From assembly GCA_002261195.1 (NCBI GenBank), contig MVBO01000012.1:1-64000 (forward strand): DNA of 64,000 bases, written 5' to 3'. The stretch comes from Bifiguratus adelaidae. Its lineage: Eukaryota; Mucoromycota; Endogonomycetes; Endogonales. The notes under the pieces are model-generated. The model was not told the DNA's origin. It made no database searches and was given only the letters and a program-made list of their open reading frames with translations. A program made the position numbers and the translations under genes. This document shows, one piece after another, positions 23,080 through 33,533 of this stretch (position 1 is its first letter; each line of letters opens with the position of its first letter).

Positions 23080-23370
23080 CTATTCATCAAAGATGGCATT
23101 GATGGAAGGCACAAAAGCCTCGCGAGAAGTGACGGCAACTTCCTCCGCATTGACTTGGCTCACATGCATATGAATAGAGGAGTGAACTGGCGAGTCGGCA
23201 ATCGGTTCAGAACCGTAGTAGGTGCTGCTGGAGCCAATTTCTGATGAGGGAGAAGGCTCCGAATATGATGAGGGAGTTCTTGGAATATGTGTGTAGCTTC
23301 GGGTGAAAAGGGGGCAATTAGGCCGTACAGCAGTGGAAGCTTGCTTGAAGATGGCACGGATCATGGACAT
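23080..23370 (-). CDS. Small protein with mitochondrial-type N-terminus, unknown
   Basis: 96 residues, single exon. I do not recognise it. The N-terminus MSMIRAIFKQASTAVRPNCP is basic and amphipathic without acidic residues, like a mitochondrial targeting sequence. A Ser/Pro/Tyr-rich middle and an acidic C-terminus ending NAIFDE follow. The start is well supported: it sits in an excellent context (GCCACCATG), with a TATA element (23406-23416) about 40 bp upstream. This suggests strong expression. It stands alone in a gene-poor interval. Confidence 0.6.
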   Translation of the reverse strand: MSMIRAIFKQASTAVRPNCPLFTRSYTHIPRTPSSYSEPSPSSEIGSSSTYYGSEPIADSPVHSSIHMHVSQVNAEEVAVTSREAFVPSINAIFDE

Positions 23371-23405
23371 GGTGGCAAGAAGTAGACGTAAATGACTGTC
23401 TCGTT

Positions 23406-23416
23406 CATATATATAG
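23406..23416 (-). promoter_or_regulatory. TATA box of the 96-residue gene
   Basis: CTATATATATG on the minus strand, about 40 bp before the start codon at 23370. No competing plus-strand gene begins nearby. Confidence 0.5.
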
Positions 23417-24978
23417 GCAACATATTTTCCGATACACCTGCCATTGTTTGTTTATTACTATTTTAGGTTCCGCGGTTTAGGGCACGCAAATTTTTGGGGA
23501 GACTGGATCCCTGTAGAAGCAGAGCACATATTACAGTACCGCGGTAATCACTCGTCGTACTTGCCAAGACATGGGGAGGCGTGGGTGTTTGTTCATCCAT
23601 CGTGGCGTCAAATTTGGTTGGCCAAAAGCGAGGCAGTGTCATAGATAACATCGCTCCCACAACTTTGAGCTGATAAGTCGTAAATGTACGGACGGTTGTT
23701 CTTATCAGCTATGCACACCATCTATGAAGCTTGGGGGAACTTGCTTCATGAGGCGCGAATCAATTTCTGCCACAGGATATGCATTGACATTTGCTTGCAT
23801 ATTGATCATTTCGGCTGAGGGTTATTAACTGGGGGATGTGTCAGGACCATTGGCCCGAAATGGCAACTTGCATTTGAGATGAGAGGTTCATTGGCCTTGT
23901 GTAAAGAGACATGGTTATGAGCTGATTTCAGGAGTAGGGGCTCGCCCAGGCTGTAAGCTTTGCCCATGATGATGCACCAACTTACCAATGACGTGCTGTG
24001 CCGACCATAGGTCACTTTTCATGACTGCTATCGCCGAGGTGTACCGACTGGCGTCTTGACAGAGACTGATAAGCTTAATGTGGCCGCTTCTGTGTACGAG
24101 TGTGGGAAGTATTATTCTTCAGTGCCTAGCCGCCGATGTCGGACCATCCCCTACTTAGTTATCCGTGCACTTCTGTGCCTTGGGGTGTCATAATGTACAT
24201 TTCGGGTTGATCGGTGATTCCAGCTTGTGGACCAAACACCATGGTTAATCCTCGAAATTGTTCAGATCACCATACATTGATCACAGTGTTTCTCCTTTCC
24301 ACAGCATTCGGTACACCAATGTTATGTGGTTTCGATAGTCATTGAAGCCTTGCGGGAAGGATCTGGCGCACTGCCTCGACCATACCTCACGTAAAACAGG
24401 CGTGCCCACCGCCTTTGGGAGCTACATGCACTCCTACACCGATATTTGCTTGGCGCTCACTCGCGACGAGGTTTACGTGCCCCGATACTCAAATGGCCGA
24501 TATTGGCATGATTTGAGCCACTGTTTCGCACAAGGCTTGCTTATTCGCGGATCTGACAATATATAGGTCAAAGCATCATCAACATCTGTCATAACCTTAT
24601 TTGATCATGGTAACGAACGCACCGCCCGCCCCAAGCAACTAGTCATTTATCCGACTTCTGCAAGCATCGTGAGTAGGTGAATTTTAGGTTACAGGCTTCG
24701 CAATGAAATACTATGCGAGCACCAAAGCACACCGGCCCCCGTAAGTATTGCAAGCCTCCCCTAAAGGTTGCACCCTGTTCTCGATCAAATTCCCCAGACA
24801 AAAATATGACGGCTTTCTCGTTTGGGCATGGTGGAAACTTGCTCTTGGGCTTTTACACCGACAGCCCGATTCACACTCAGCTAACGACATCTGGAATGGC
24901 AAGTCCTTAACATTGTTTGCAAACACTCTTGCGTGCTGATATGAATCAGAGTGCTGCGTTATTCAACTCTCACACAGT
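23417..24978. other. Long intergenic region with GATA-type motifs
   Basis: 1.56 kb without a supported gene. It contains a perfect inverted repeat, AGCTGATAAG (23668-23677) and CTTATCAGCT (23701-23710). A further CTGATAAG is near 24067. A TATA-like CAATATATAGG at 24558-24568 faces the bZIP-like gene. Splice-like GTGAGT...TTTAG near 24670-24690 suggests a 5' leader intron for that gene. Confidence 0.45.
23668..23710. repeat. Inverted GATAAG repeat (possible GATA-factor site pair)
   Basis: Two 10-bp arms, AGCTGATAAG and CTTATCAGCT, are perfect inverted copies separated by 23 bp. Each contains the WGATAA core bound by fungal GATA factors (nitrogen, iron or light regulators). Binding is inferred only. 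Confidence 0.4.
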
Positions 24979-25974
24979 ATGAAACCCGAGAAAAAGCAAG
25001 TTGTAGCAAAGAGGCGCATCCTGCTTCCCAAGCCCGACACAAGCCAGAGCACCGCTTCAACAGCATCAATACTGTCCACGACTACCAATGATTCAAACAT
25101 TTCGCGTCAAACAGGACTTGGCAGCGATCCTAAACTCGACACCGACGCGCGGCGTAGAGAACGAAATCGGATATCACAACGGCTCTCGAGAGCCCGGAAA
25201 GAGCAGCGGCTTGCGGCTTTGAAGAAAGACGTCGATAAAGTGCACTCTTCCATCTCCGTCATCAAAAGAGCCCTCAGTCGCGCCGACAACCTACCCTCTT
25301 CTCCTACCACTGTCCATGATTGGTCCGCCCTTCTCCACGAAAGTCCTGCTGTTCCTCACCCATTGCCTCCATTCGGCATGCCCAGTCCACCTGACGATAC
25401 GAACCCCGTCAATGCAAACATGCTTACCTTGGAGCTTATTGAAGCCTTCCAACGACAGGTGATTTCTATTATTCAAGACGTCTGCGCGGGCCATCTTGAC
25501 ACCATACATCGCGTGGTCCAAGAGTACGACCGCAACCATCCCGAAGTTTTGCCAGCAGTGACTTCCTATGAGGAAATCACAAACACATTAGCCGTCGTAC
25601 CTCTTCCACACCAGCACCAGCACCATCACCCTCAATCTCATCCCCTCTCGTTTTCACTGACGACGGAGCCGCTGCTCACCGAAGTCAATCTCGATCTATT
25701 TAACTTTGACCTCCCTATCGTCACCGGCGCACCAGGAGGTGGGCCTCTGTTTGTCCCCTATTTCGAACCTCCGCACCCGCAACGGACTGAACTCACCGCC
25801 GAACAAGTTTGGCAGAGCATCCTGCACACCGTCAACCTCAACGCCGCTGACCTCTCAGCCTTGACAGCTCGACTCGTGGCAAAAGTCAAGTGCTATGGAT
25901 ATGAACCTCTCATAGACATTACTGATGTACAAGAAGTTCTCAGTACTGAACCATTACTACAAGTGAAAATTTAA
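24979..25974 (+). CDS. bZIP-like protein with basic region
   Basis: 331 residues, single exon, starting MKPEKKQVVAKRR. Residues about 54-74 (DTDARRRERNRISQRLSRAR) form a bZIP/AP-1-like basic region, with the spaced Asn and Arg of DNA-contacting helices. A short, weakly heptad-repeated segment (LAALKKDVDKVHSSISVIKR) follows. The rest is Pro/His-rich with a helical C-terminal part (ELTAEQVWQSILHTVNLNA). It resembles fungal bZIP proteins in which a short zipper is followed by a conserved C-terminal region. A nuclear role is inferred. A leader intron may end just before the ATG (CACACAG). Confidence 0.65.
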   Translation: MKPEKKQVVAKRRILLPKPDTSQSTASTASILSTTTNDSNISRQTGLGSDPKLDTDARRRERNRISQRLSRARKEQRLAALKKDVDKVHSSISVIKRALSRADNLPSSPTTVHDWSALLHESPAVPHPLPPFGMPSPPDDTNPVNANMLTLELIEAFQRQVISIIQDVCAGHLDTIHRVVQEYDRNHPEVLPAVTSYEEITNTLAVVPLPHQHQHHHPQSHPLSFSLTTEPLLTEVNLDLFNFDLPIVTGAPGGGPLFVPYFEPPHPQRTELTAEQVWQSILHTVNLNAADLSALTARLVAKVKCYGYEPLIDITDVQEVLSTEPLLQVKI

Positions 25975-26614
25975 GCACCTAGGCGCAGTGACCATAAAGG
26001 ACCGTTTCCTTCCCCGCACTTTATCAAGCTGACGCATGTGCTTTCGTGTCCCAGTGAACCTGCGTGATCGGAAAAGAGACTTGGTTCCCCATGTCATGCC
26101 ATACCATGTTTTCATGGCAGAATCGGAGGATCAGCCATCACCCTATACCTCAAGGTCACATCCTCAAACGATAGACCCGACCAAACGTGATGATAGAACC
26201 ACAAGCCAGTCAGTCTGTCCATGCAAGGTGTATAGCCAATGCAGGAACCCGTTCGGCCAGAAGGATCACGATTTCCTCACACGGAATTTCTTGCCATGTG
26301 AAATTCGACGAAACCAAGGGTTCTAGGTATTCGGAGAGTGTGCATACAAGCTTAGAGAGGGGATACCGGTAGCATCGTGCATCGTCCATGGCTATCCAAG
26401 GCCTATACAAGTGCTTGACCACCCACATGATCCACAGAATAACACTATCCCAGCCCATCAAATGCTCCACAGTCAGACAAACACCTGATATTGAGCAGTC
26501 ATAAATTGAAGCTTGACCCCGCATTTTCCGGTACCCCTCTCCTTCACTCCTCTCGCTTCTTGTTACTCTTACTACCTTGTTCTTTGCTTACTTGGAGACT
26601 TGGGAGAGCCTAGC
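25975..26614. other. Intergenic, no gene seen
   Basis: Between the bZIP-like gene and fumarate reductase. A CT-rich leader (26530-26610) precedes the fumarate reductase ATG. Nothing else was recognised. Confidence 0.4.
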
Positions 26615-28804
26615 ATGTCATCCTCTTTGAAAAATCAGATTATTGTTGTTGGCGGAGGTCTATCTGGTCTCTCTGCTGCTCACACCGTCCTAGAACATGG
26701 CGGCAACGTCTTGGTCCTCGATAAGAACCCCTTCTTTGGGTAAGTGGATGGTGTTGCATCGTTTGGGCTTGCGTGGTGGTGTTGCGTGATGACCGGTCAT
26801 TATGAGCTTGCGAATGGCCAACTTAGCCCCGGTGAAACAAGCATGTGAATGTTGCGGTGTCAGCCGCACACTTAGTATGTTCCAATCTTAGTCATCGCTG
26901 GCCAGCCAACGGTCAATGGTCTCTAATCCTCAGGTTTGACTGACAGTTGTCCTTCATAGTGGTAACTCTACCAAGGCTACTTCCGGTATCAACGGAGCTT
27001 TGACTCGCACACAGATCGAGCGTGGCATCAAGGATTCTGCCAAGATTTTTTATGATGATACTGCCCGCTCTGCTCGTGATTTGCTCCGTCCAGAGCTGGT
27101 CGAAGTGCTTACTGGCAAATCGGCTTCCGCTGTTGAGTGGTTGCAAGACAAGTTCAAGCTCGATCTTTCCATCGTCAGCCGACTTGGTGGCCACTCTCAA
27201 CCTAGAACGCATCGTGGAGGTGAACAATTCCCTGGTATGACCATCACTTATGCGTTGATGGAAGGCTTGGAAGAGGCTGCGGAGAAGGAACCTTCCCGCT
27301 GCAAGATCATCAAGCGTGCCCAAGTGACCGACTTGATTCAAGACAGCAACAAGAATGTGATCGGTGTCGAATATGAGCTGAAGGGCAAGGGTGCCGATGG
27401 CAAGAAGTATAAGGAGTATGGCCCTGTCGTCCTTGCCACTGGTGGTTACGCGGCCGACTTCACTGAGGACTCTCTTCTCAAGAAGTACCGTCCCGAGCTC
27501 TGGGACTTGTCCACCACCAACGGTGATCACTGTACCGGTGATGGTCTCAAGATGACCGCCCGTGCTGGAGGCAAGCTCATTGACTTGGAAAAGGTGCAAG
27601 TTCACCCCACTGGTCTTGTCGATCCCAAGGAACCCAACGCCAAGGTCAAGTTTTTGGCCGCCGAAGCTCTCCGTGGATGCGGTGGCATTCTCCTCACAAA
27701 CGAAGGTGACCGTTTCTGTGATGAACTTGGTCACCGTGATTATGTTACCGGAGAGATGTGGAAGATCAACAAGTTCCCTGTTCGTCTCATTCTCAACACT
27801 GCCGCGTCCAAGGAGATTGAATGGCATTGTCGCCACTATACCGGCCGTGGTCTGATGCAAAAGTTTGAGAACGGTGAAGCGCTTGCCAAGGATATGGGTA
27901 TCTCTCCCAAGAAGCTAGAGCAGACCTTTGAGGATTACAATGCCATCGCTGCCGGCAAGAAGAAGGATCCTTTTGGCAAGAAGTTCTTCCAAAACGTTCC
28001 TATCAAAATGACCGATTACTTTTATGTCGCTCACATGCAACCTGTCCTTCACTACACGATGGTAAGTTGCCTATCCACTAGACGATCAAGGGCACATGAT
28101 CTCACCTTTCAATTCTGCAGGGTGGTGTTGAAATCACTCCAGAGTCCAAGATCAAGTCAACCGATGGTCAGCCCATCAATGGTCTCTTCGCCGCTGGTGA
28201 AATGTGCGGTGGAGTGCACGGTGCCAACCGTCTCGGAGGATCATCGCTCTTGGGATGCGTCGTCTTTGGACGTGTTGCCGGGGACTCGGCTGTCAAGTAC
28301 TTGTTTGGCAACCTTTTGAATAGCACGGGAACCGCTCAACAGCGTCTTAATAACATTGCTGGTCATTTGGGCAGCGGAGTCAACATCAATCTCCAAATCG
28401 TACCTCAATCTTCCACCGTCAACTTGTCAATCTCTTTTGATGGTCAAGAAGGTCAACAAGTGTCTTCTGCCAATGCTCACCCAGCCAATCCCCCTGCTCA
28501 CGCCGAAGACTCCACCTCCTCCGTGAGCACAGAAAAGAAGGAAGAGGCTCCCGCCAAGCAGGACACCTCCAAGGAATACACCACTGAAGAAGTCGCCAAG
28601 CACAACACCGAAAAGGACTGCTGGGTGATTGTGAATGGAAAGGTGTTGAATGTCACAGACTTTTTGGATGAGCATCCCGGAGGCAAGAAGGCCATCATGA
28701 TCTACGCTGGACGTGACGCCACAGAAGAGTTCAACATGTTGCACAAGCCCGATGTTGTTGAAAAGTACGCTCCCTATGCCATCATTGGTAACCACAAGAA
28801 ATAA
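26615..28804 (+). CDS. OSM1: Soluble FAD fumarate reductase with C-terminal cytochrome b5 domain
   Basis: Reduces fumarate to succinate to reoxidise FADH2/NADH under low oxygen. Three exons (26615-26739, 26960-28061, 28121-28804) give 636 residues. The FAD dinucleotide fold is IIVVGGGLSGLSAAHTVLEHG at the N-terminus. Active-site regions include STKATSGINGALT, VVLATGGYAADF, EKVQVHPTGLVDP, HRDYVTGEMWKIN and GGVHGANRLGGSSLLGCVVF. After a linker rich in Ala, Pro and Glu, residues about 560-636 form a cytochrome b5 domain with the haem motif DEHPGGKK and a second His in MLHKPDV. No clear mitochondrial presequence is seen, so it may be cytosolic. The next gene also carries a cytochrome b5 domain. 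Confidence 0.94.
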
Positions 28805-29293
28805 GCCTTGCACAGATTAGAATGCACTATTTTGTATGTGAATTGGCAATAACAAGCAATGTGATTTGCACGAGGCTGCGGTTGAACAATAGGTCATTTG
28901 ATTCACCATGACATGGAATTTTCACATGTTCATTGGTTGAATCGCAAGAGGGGGTTTTGCTAGACACGTTCATGCGAAGGAGCTAACAATTACTCCATGG
29001 CATCTTCGTCCCTTTCATAAGAGCTCAACCTCCTTTTTCCACACCTTCATCCCTGAGGGTGCCCATGATCTCCACACATTGTGACTGGATAAAAAGTGGA
29101 ACCAATTTTCATATGCGAATGATCAGAGTGGCATGTTGCACACATGTGGAGAAGAAATAAGGACGTTAGTCGACAACCTTCTTTTCTCCTCTCTCTTGTA
29201 CTTCTAGAGGCTAATAGAAAGAGCTCAATCCATCTCTGGTGATTCCTCTATCCTAGGCTCCATCACTCTATATCCATTCACAACACTTATATC
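28805..29293. promoter_or_regulatory. Intergenic region between the two cytochrome b5 fusion genes
   Basis: 489 bp holding the 3' flank of OSM1 and the promoter of the acyl-CoA dehydrogenase gene. A CT-rich leader lies at 29180-29280. No additional gene is seen. Confidence 0.4.
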
Positions 29294-30923
29294 ATGTCGA
29301 AGACGTTCACGATCGAGGATGTCGGCAAGCACAACACCGAATCCTCATGTTGGATTATTGTGCACGGTAAAGTTTACGATATGACCTCCTTTCTAAACGA
29401 TCATCCGGGTGGCAAAAAGGTCATTTTACGAGTAGCTGGTCAAGATGCTTCCAAACAATTTGATTCTTTCCACAATGATGCCATCATGGCCAAGTACGGA
29501 CCTCAACTCTGTATTGGAACGGTAGGCGAAGGAAACGAAGAAACGCCACAAGAGGAAGAAGTGGAGCAAGAAAAGGGGCTGTTGCAAGTCAATGAATCGT
29601 TTGGAGAAATGGTTCCGTTTGGTGATCCCATGTGGTATCAAGACTGGTATAGTCCCTACTACAATGATTCGCATCGTCGAGTACGCAAGTTTATGCGACA
29701 ATTTGTGGAGAAGGAGATCATGCCCTTTTGCTTTGAATGGGATGAAGCCAAGAAAATCCCTAGAGAAGTGTTCATCAAGTGCGCCAAAGCCGGTATTCTG
29801 CCGTCGGTGGTTGGAGAGGTCCCCGATAAGCCCGAATTTCTCCCCTATGGACTTCCCGCCGGTATCAAGCATGAAGAATTTGATCAGTTCCACGAGTATA
29901 TTGTAGCCGATGAGCTCTCTCGCTGTGGATCAGGAGGCGTCTTGTGGGGTATCATTGGTGGTCTCGGTATCGGACTTCCACCCGTTCTCAAATTTGCTTC
30001 GGAAGAACTGCAAAACAAGGTGGTGCCACCCTGTCTGGCCGGTGAGAAGAACATTTGCCTTGCCATCACAGAACCGACGGCTGGATCCGATGTGGCTGGA
30101 CTAGCCTGCGAAGCCAAAGACATGGGCGATCACTTCGTGGTGAATGGCGAAAAGAAGTGGATCACCAATGGTGTGTTTGCCGATTATTTTACCACGGCCG
30201 TCAAGACGGAAAAGGGACTCTCACTCCTGTTGATTGAGCGATCCTTTGGCGGTGTACGGACTCGCCAAATGCAATGCTCAGGTAAGTTACAACTGCCGTC
30301 GTCCGGGAAATCAACCTCTCATCTTCTCCCGACTAGGTGTCTGGCCCTCCGGTACCGCTTACGTGACCTTTGAAGACGTCAAGGTGCCCAAATCTAATCT
30401 CATCGGTGACGAAGGCAAGGGCTTCAAGTACATTATGGAAAACTTCAACCATGAACGCATGGGCATTGTCATTCAAGCTACCCGATTTGCTCGCGTTTGC
30501 GTCGAAGAGTGTCTCAAATATGCTCACAAGCGCAAGACATTTGGCAAAAGACTCATTGATCATCCCGTCATTCGCAACAAGTTGGCACACATGATTCGTC
30601 AAGTCGAGGCAACCGCTGCCTGGTGTGAACTTCTCATCTACCAGGCCAAGAATATGCCACCAGAGTTACAAAGCTTGAGACTGGGAGGACCGATTGCGTT
30701 GCTCAAGGCCCAAAGTACCCAAACATTCGAATTCTGCGCCAGAGAAGCCGCTCAAATCTTTGGTGGCCTTGCCTACACACGTGGAGGACAGGGAGAAAAA
30801 ATTGAGCGCTTGTACCGGGAAGTCAGAGCGTATGCCATCCCTGGAGGCTCCGAGGAGATCATGTTGGATCTCGGTGTTCGGCAAGCGGTGAAGGTTGGCG
30901 AATTTGTCGGAAGTAAGCTTTAG
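29294..30923 (+). CDS. Cytochrome b5-acyl-CoA dehydrogenase fusion
   Basis: Two exons (29294-30281 and 30337-30923) encode 524 residues. Residues 1-80 are a cytochrome b5 domain ([20 protein letters not shown], second His in SFHNDAIM). After an acidic linker comes a full acyl-CoA dehydrogenase: N-terminal helical domain ([20 protein letters not shown]), middle beta domain ([18 protein letters not shown]), [13 protein letters not shown] and [17 protein letters not shown]. The end is [20 protein letters not shown], with the catalytic Glu position in GGSEEI. It oxidises acyl-CoA thioesters by FAD; the b5 domain could pass electrons within the chain. b5-ACAD fusions are known in fungi. No organelle signal is evident at the N-terminus. 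Confidence 0.93.
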
Positions 30924-30993
30924 ATTAGAGCTATGTGAATAAACGAGCAGGGAAAGGAAGAGGATGCAAAGCGTATATGTATATGAATAAATC

Positions 30994-31009
30994 AGGTTCC
31001 AGCGAACCT
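30994..31009. other. Short inverted repeat between convergent genes
   Basis: AGGTTCCAGCGAACCT can fold into a 5-bp stem. It lies between the ACAD stop (30923) and the MDE1 stop (31017), so it falls in both 3' regions. Function unknown. Confidence 0.3.
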
Positions 31010-31016
31010 CTGTGGT

Positions 31017-31864
31017 TCATTTAAAGACCGAGGTTTCTTCTGGTTCGACAGAAGGATCTATGCCGACAGACTTCATCTTGACCGCTATTTCAAACAAGTA
31101 ATCATAGCATTCAGCCATCGTCTTGGCCTTCTCCCAGGATTCTGTATAGCAAGTCAGTTGCGGCGAGGATTCGAGGCATTGATGGACCTACCTCCCCAAA
31201 CGTAGACCCCATGTCGCCGTACCAAAACAGCGTTCGTCTCAGGGTACGCTTCAATGGCTTGAGCCATCCTATCCGTTAAATCCTCTTCCTCTGGCGTATT
31301 CTCCACAATAGGCACCACCAATCGATCGAAATACCGCAAGTTCTCGCGCGTTGATCCACGTCGTATCCCCTTGATCATCTCTTGATGCGAAATCGCAAAC
31401 TCAGATCCCGAGAACAACAAGGTAGCCATTACCGCGTGCTGTGAGTGGGTGTGGATACAAGCTCCCGCTTGTCGCATCGTATAGGCATTGTAAAACAATG
31501 GAGTACAGGCGGACGGCTTGAGTGTCAGAGGTTTACGCAAAGGAGTGCGATCCGTCAAGGTCAAGACAAAGAGATCGCCAGGTTGCATTCGTTCTTTCTG
31601 TACACCGGACGGTGCAATATAGACATGCTCGCTAATGACACGGTTCAGTTGACGTGTGCTTTGTCATCTCCTTACCTACCCTTTGCGAATGCTGATGCCT
31701 CCTCCAGTACCTGTCACCCAGCCCAAGTGATAGAATTGTCGACATAGCTCGGGAATCAAGTTGGCAGGATGCGTAGGATCCGTAACCTGCACAAGCTCAT
31801 CGTTCCCCGTCTCAGTCTCTAGTTGTCCTGGATGAACAGGATCCAATCCCACAAGCTGTGACAT
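31017..31864 (-). CDS. MDE1: Methylthioribulose-1-phosphate dehydratase
   Basis: Methionine-salvage enzyme that dehydrates 5-methylthioribulose-1-phosphate; class II aldolase fold, zinc dependent, cytosolic. Three exons (31680-31864, 31192-31631, 31017-31141) give 249 residues, normal length. Diagnostic motifs are [45 protein letters not shown], the zinc ligands in [10 protein letters not shown] and the third His in RRHGVYVWG. It ends [20 protein letters not shown]. The start ATG at 31864 lies only 9 nt after the forkhead gene stop, with AATAAA directly upstream. No other start fits the family N-terminus. Confidence 0.94.
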
Positions 31865-31873
31865 GTCTTTTAT

Positions 31874-32885
31874 TCAATTCAGCAGATGGTCAATACGCAT
31901 AAAAGGTGAGCCTGACTTTGGCGTAAAGACCTCCATATCCTTCATCGATTCTGAATCATCGACAGACATGGAAGCAGTGGAAATGAGAGACGCGGGTGAA
32001 GAAGGAGGGGATGGGGTATGAGCACTTGAACTGGATCCAAAAGAAGGTGAATTGGGCGGTGGATCTTGTCCAGAGTGCGTCCGTTGGCGTTGGTGGGTAT
32101 GAGCAAAGGTAGTGAGATGGTTCTGTTGTGGATAGCCCATGGAATGATAGAGTGGATGGATGGGTGGGAAGAGGGAAGGATAATACATGGCATGTCGAGG
32201 AGGGAACTCGGATGCTAAAGGCAAGAAGGCTTTCGGATCATTGGGATGCAGCACGGATACACCGGAAGGAAAGAAGGGATCACGTTCGTTCCAGCGTCCC
32301 GAAGCAATGTCGACTCGTCGTTGGGATGTCGCTGGAGCTCGATCTGGTTTGGTGGCTGTTGAGAAGAGTGGAAGGTAGGATCGATCCACGGTCCAGTAGC
32401 CGCCCTTCCCTTTCGACACTGCCAAATCCCCTTCTGTCTTTGGCACCTTTTGAAAACACTTGTTGAGCGACAAATTGTGACGAATGGTGTTCTGATCGGC
32501 AAGAGTAACCCAATTGTCAATTCATGGACATTCTAGACCATCACATCCGACGGCTGACACCTACCTGCCATCCATTGTCGTCCGGTTTATACAAGGAAGG
32601 ATACTTTTGCATGACCCATTGATAAATGTCTCGAAGCGTCATCTTTTGCTCAGGCGACTCCAAAATAGCCTGTGCAATCAATGAACAATAGGAAAAGGGC
32701 GGTCGTCGACGTTTGCGAGGCGCTTTGCTGATATCTTGTGCTGTATAACTCTCTGTATAGGTTTTCGCCCTTGATTCGGCCATGGGATTAAGAGGGGTAA
32801 GCGAAATAGCATCCTTTCGCCACGTCCCTTCTTGTGCGAATCGATGCAGATGAGGTATATCGGTACGCAAACCAGGTTCCGACAT
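31874..32885 (-). CDS. Forkhead transcription factor
   Basis: Nuclear DNA-binding regulator. Two exons (32565-32885 and 31874-32491) encode 312 residues. The winged-helix domain is complete: [58 protein letters not shown] (helix 3, joined across the intron) and [15 protein letters not shown] basic stretch precedes it (possible nuclear signal). The C-terminal half is Pro/Ser/His-rich and disordered. The start ATG at 32885 is chosen because upstream frames are closed by stops and by a leader intron at 32959-33015. A short upstream frame (33028-33063) lies in the leader. The stop is 9 nt from the MDE1 start. Confidence 0.9.
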
Positions 32886-33533
32886 GTTGCGTCGATAATG
32901 ATGAGAACCTTGCAAGATGTGTGATAGAGGCGGTATCTCTGTCGAAGACGTCGACGACCTAACGAATACGAGGACGTAAAAGAAAAGGGATCAAGGCACC
33001 AAAGCAATTCCTTACGCTTTTGATCATTCAATCCGAAACCCCATACCATGTTGGCCACGCCATTGTCCAATCGCACTGCAAGTGTTTGGGCCTAAATGAA
33101 ATGAATAGAGAATGTTTCAATGCCACCATTGAATTGTGGGGTACCATTGACAATGGACCATATCTCAATAACGCATAGACGATAAAGGCGAGTAGCCAAT
33201 GGGAAAGCAGAGGGACTATTAATGACAATGGTGGCAAACAACTTGCTTCCGGATCCAGTGGCGGGGAAGGCGCAAGGCGCAAAGGCGTGTGTGGCCTAAT
33301 TTGGAAAACGACCAGACTTGCACAGAGTATGTTCAGGAACACGGTGTCTCATTTCTTTCCCATTTTATGGTCGATGTTGGACCTGGACCGGTTGATCGGC
33401 ACTGCACATGGATAGCTAAAAATGCCCCTTTTCACGACATCCTGGCTTGCGAAAGTTGAGAAACAAACAAGGACGTCACGCAAGGCGCGATAAATTGAAC
33501 CAGCCGGGATGCAAACGTAATGTACAAACAAGT
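32886..33533. other. Forkhead leader region with intron and upstream open frame
   Basis: 648 bp between the forkhead ATG and the next gene's stop (33534). It contains a leader intron (32959-33015, GTAAGG...TTAG). An 11-codon upstream frame MAWPTWYGVSD (33028-33063) lies in the exon just before that intron. An acceptor-like TTTCATTTAG at about 33091 suggests another leader intron. No separate protein gene is seen. Confidence 0.5.

Noticed and set aside
26913-27860. Minus-strand open frame of about 315 codons opposite fumarate reductase
   Set aside because: It lies exactly across the conserved FAD/fumarate reductase coding sequence and has no recognisable motif of its own.
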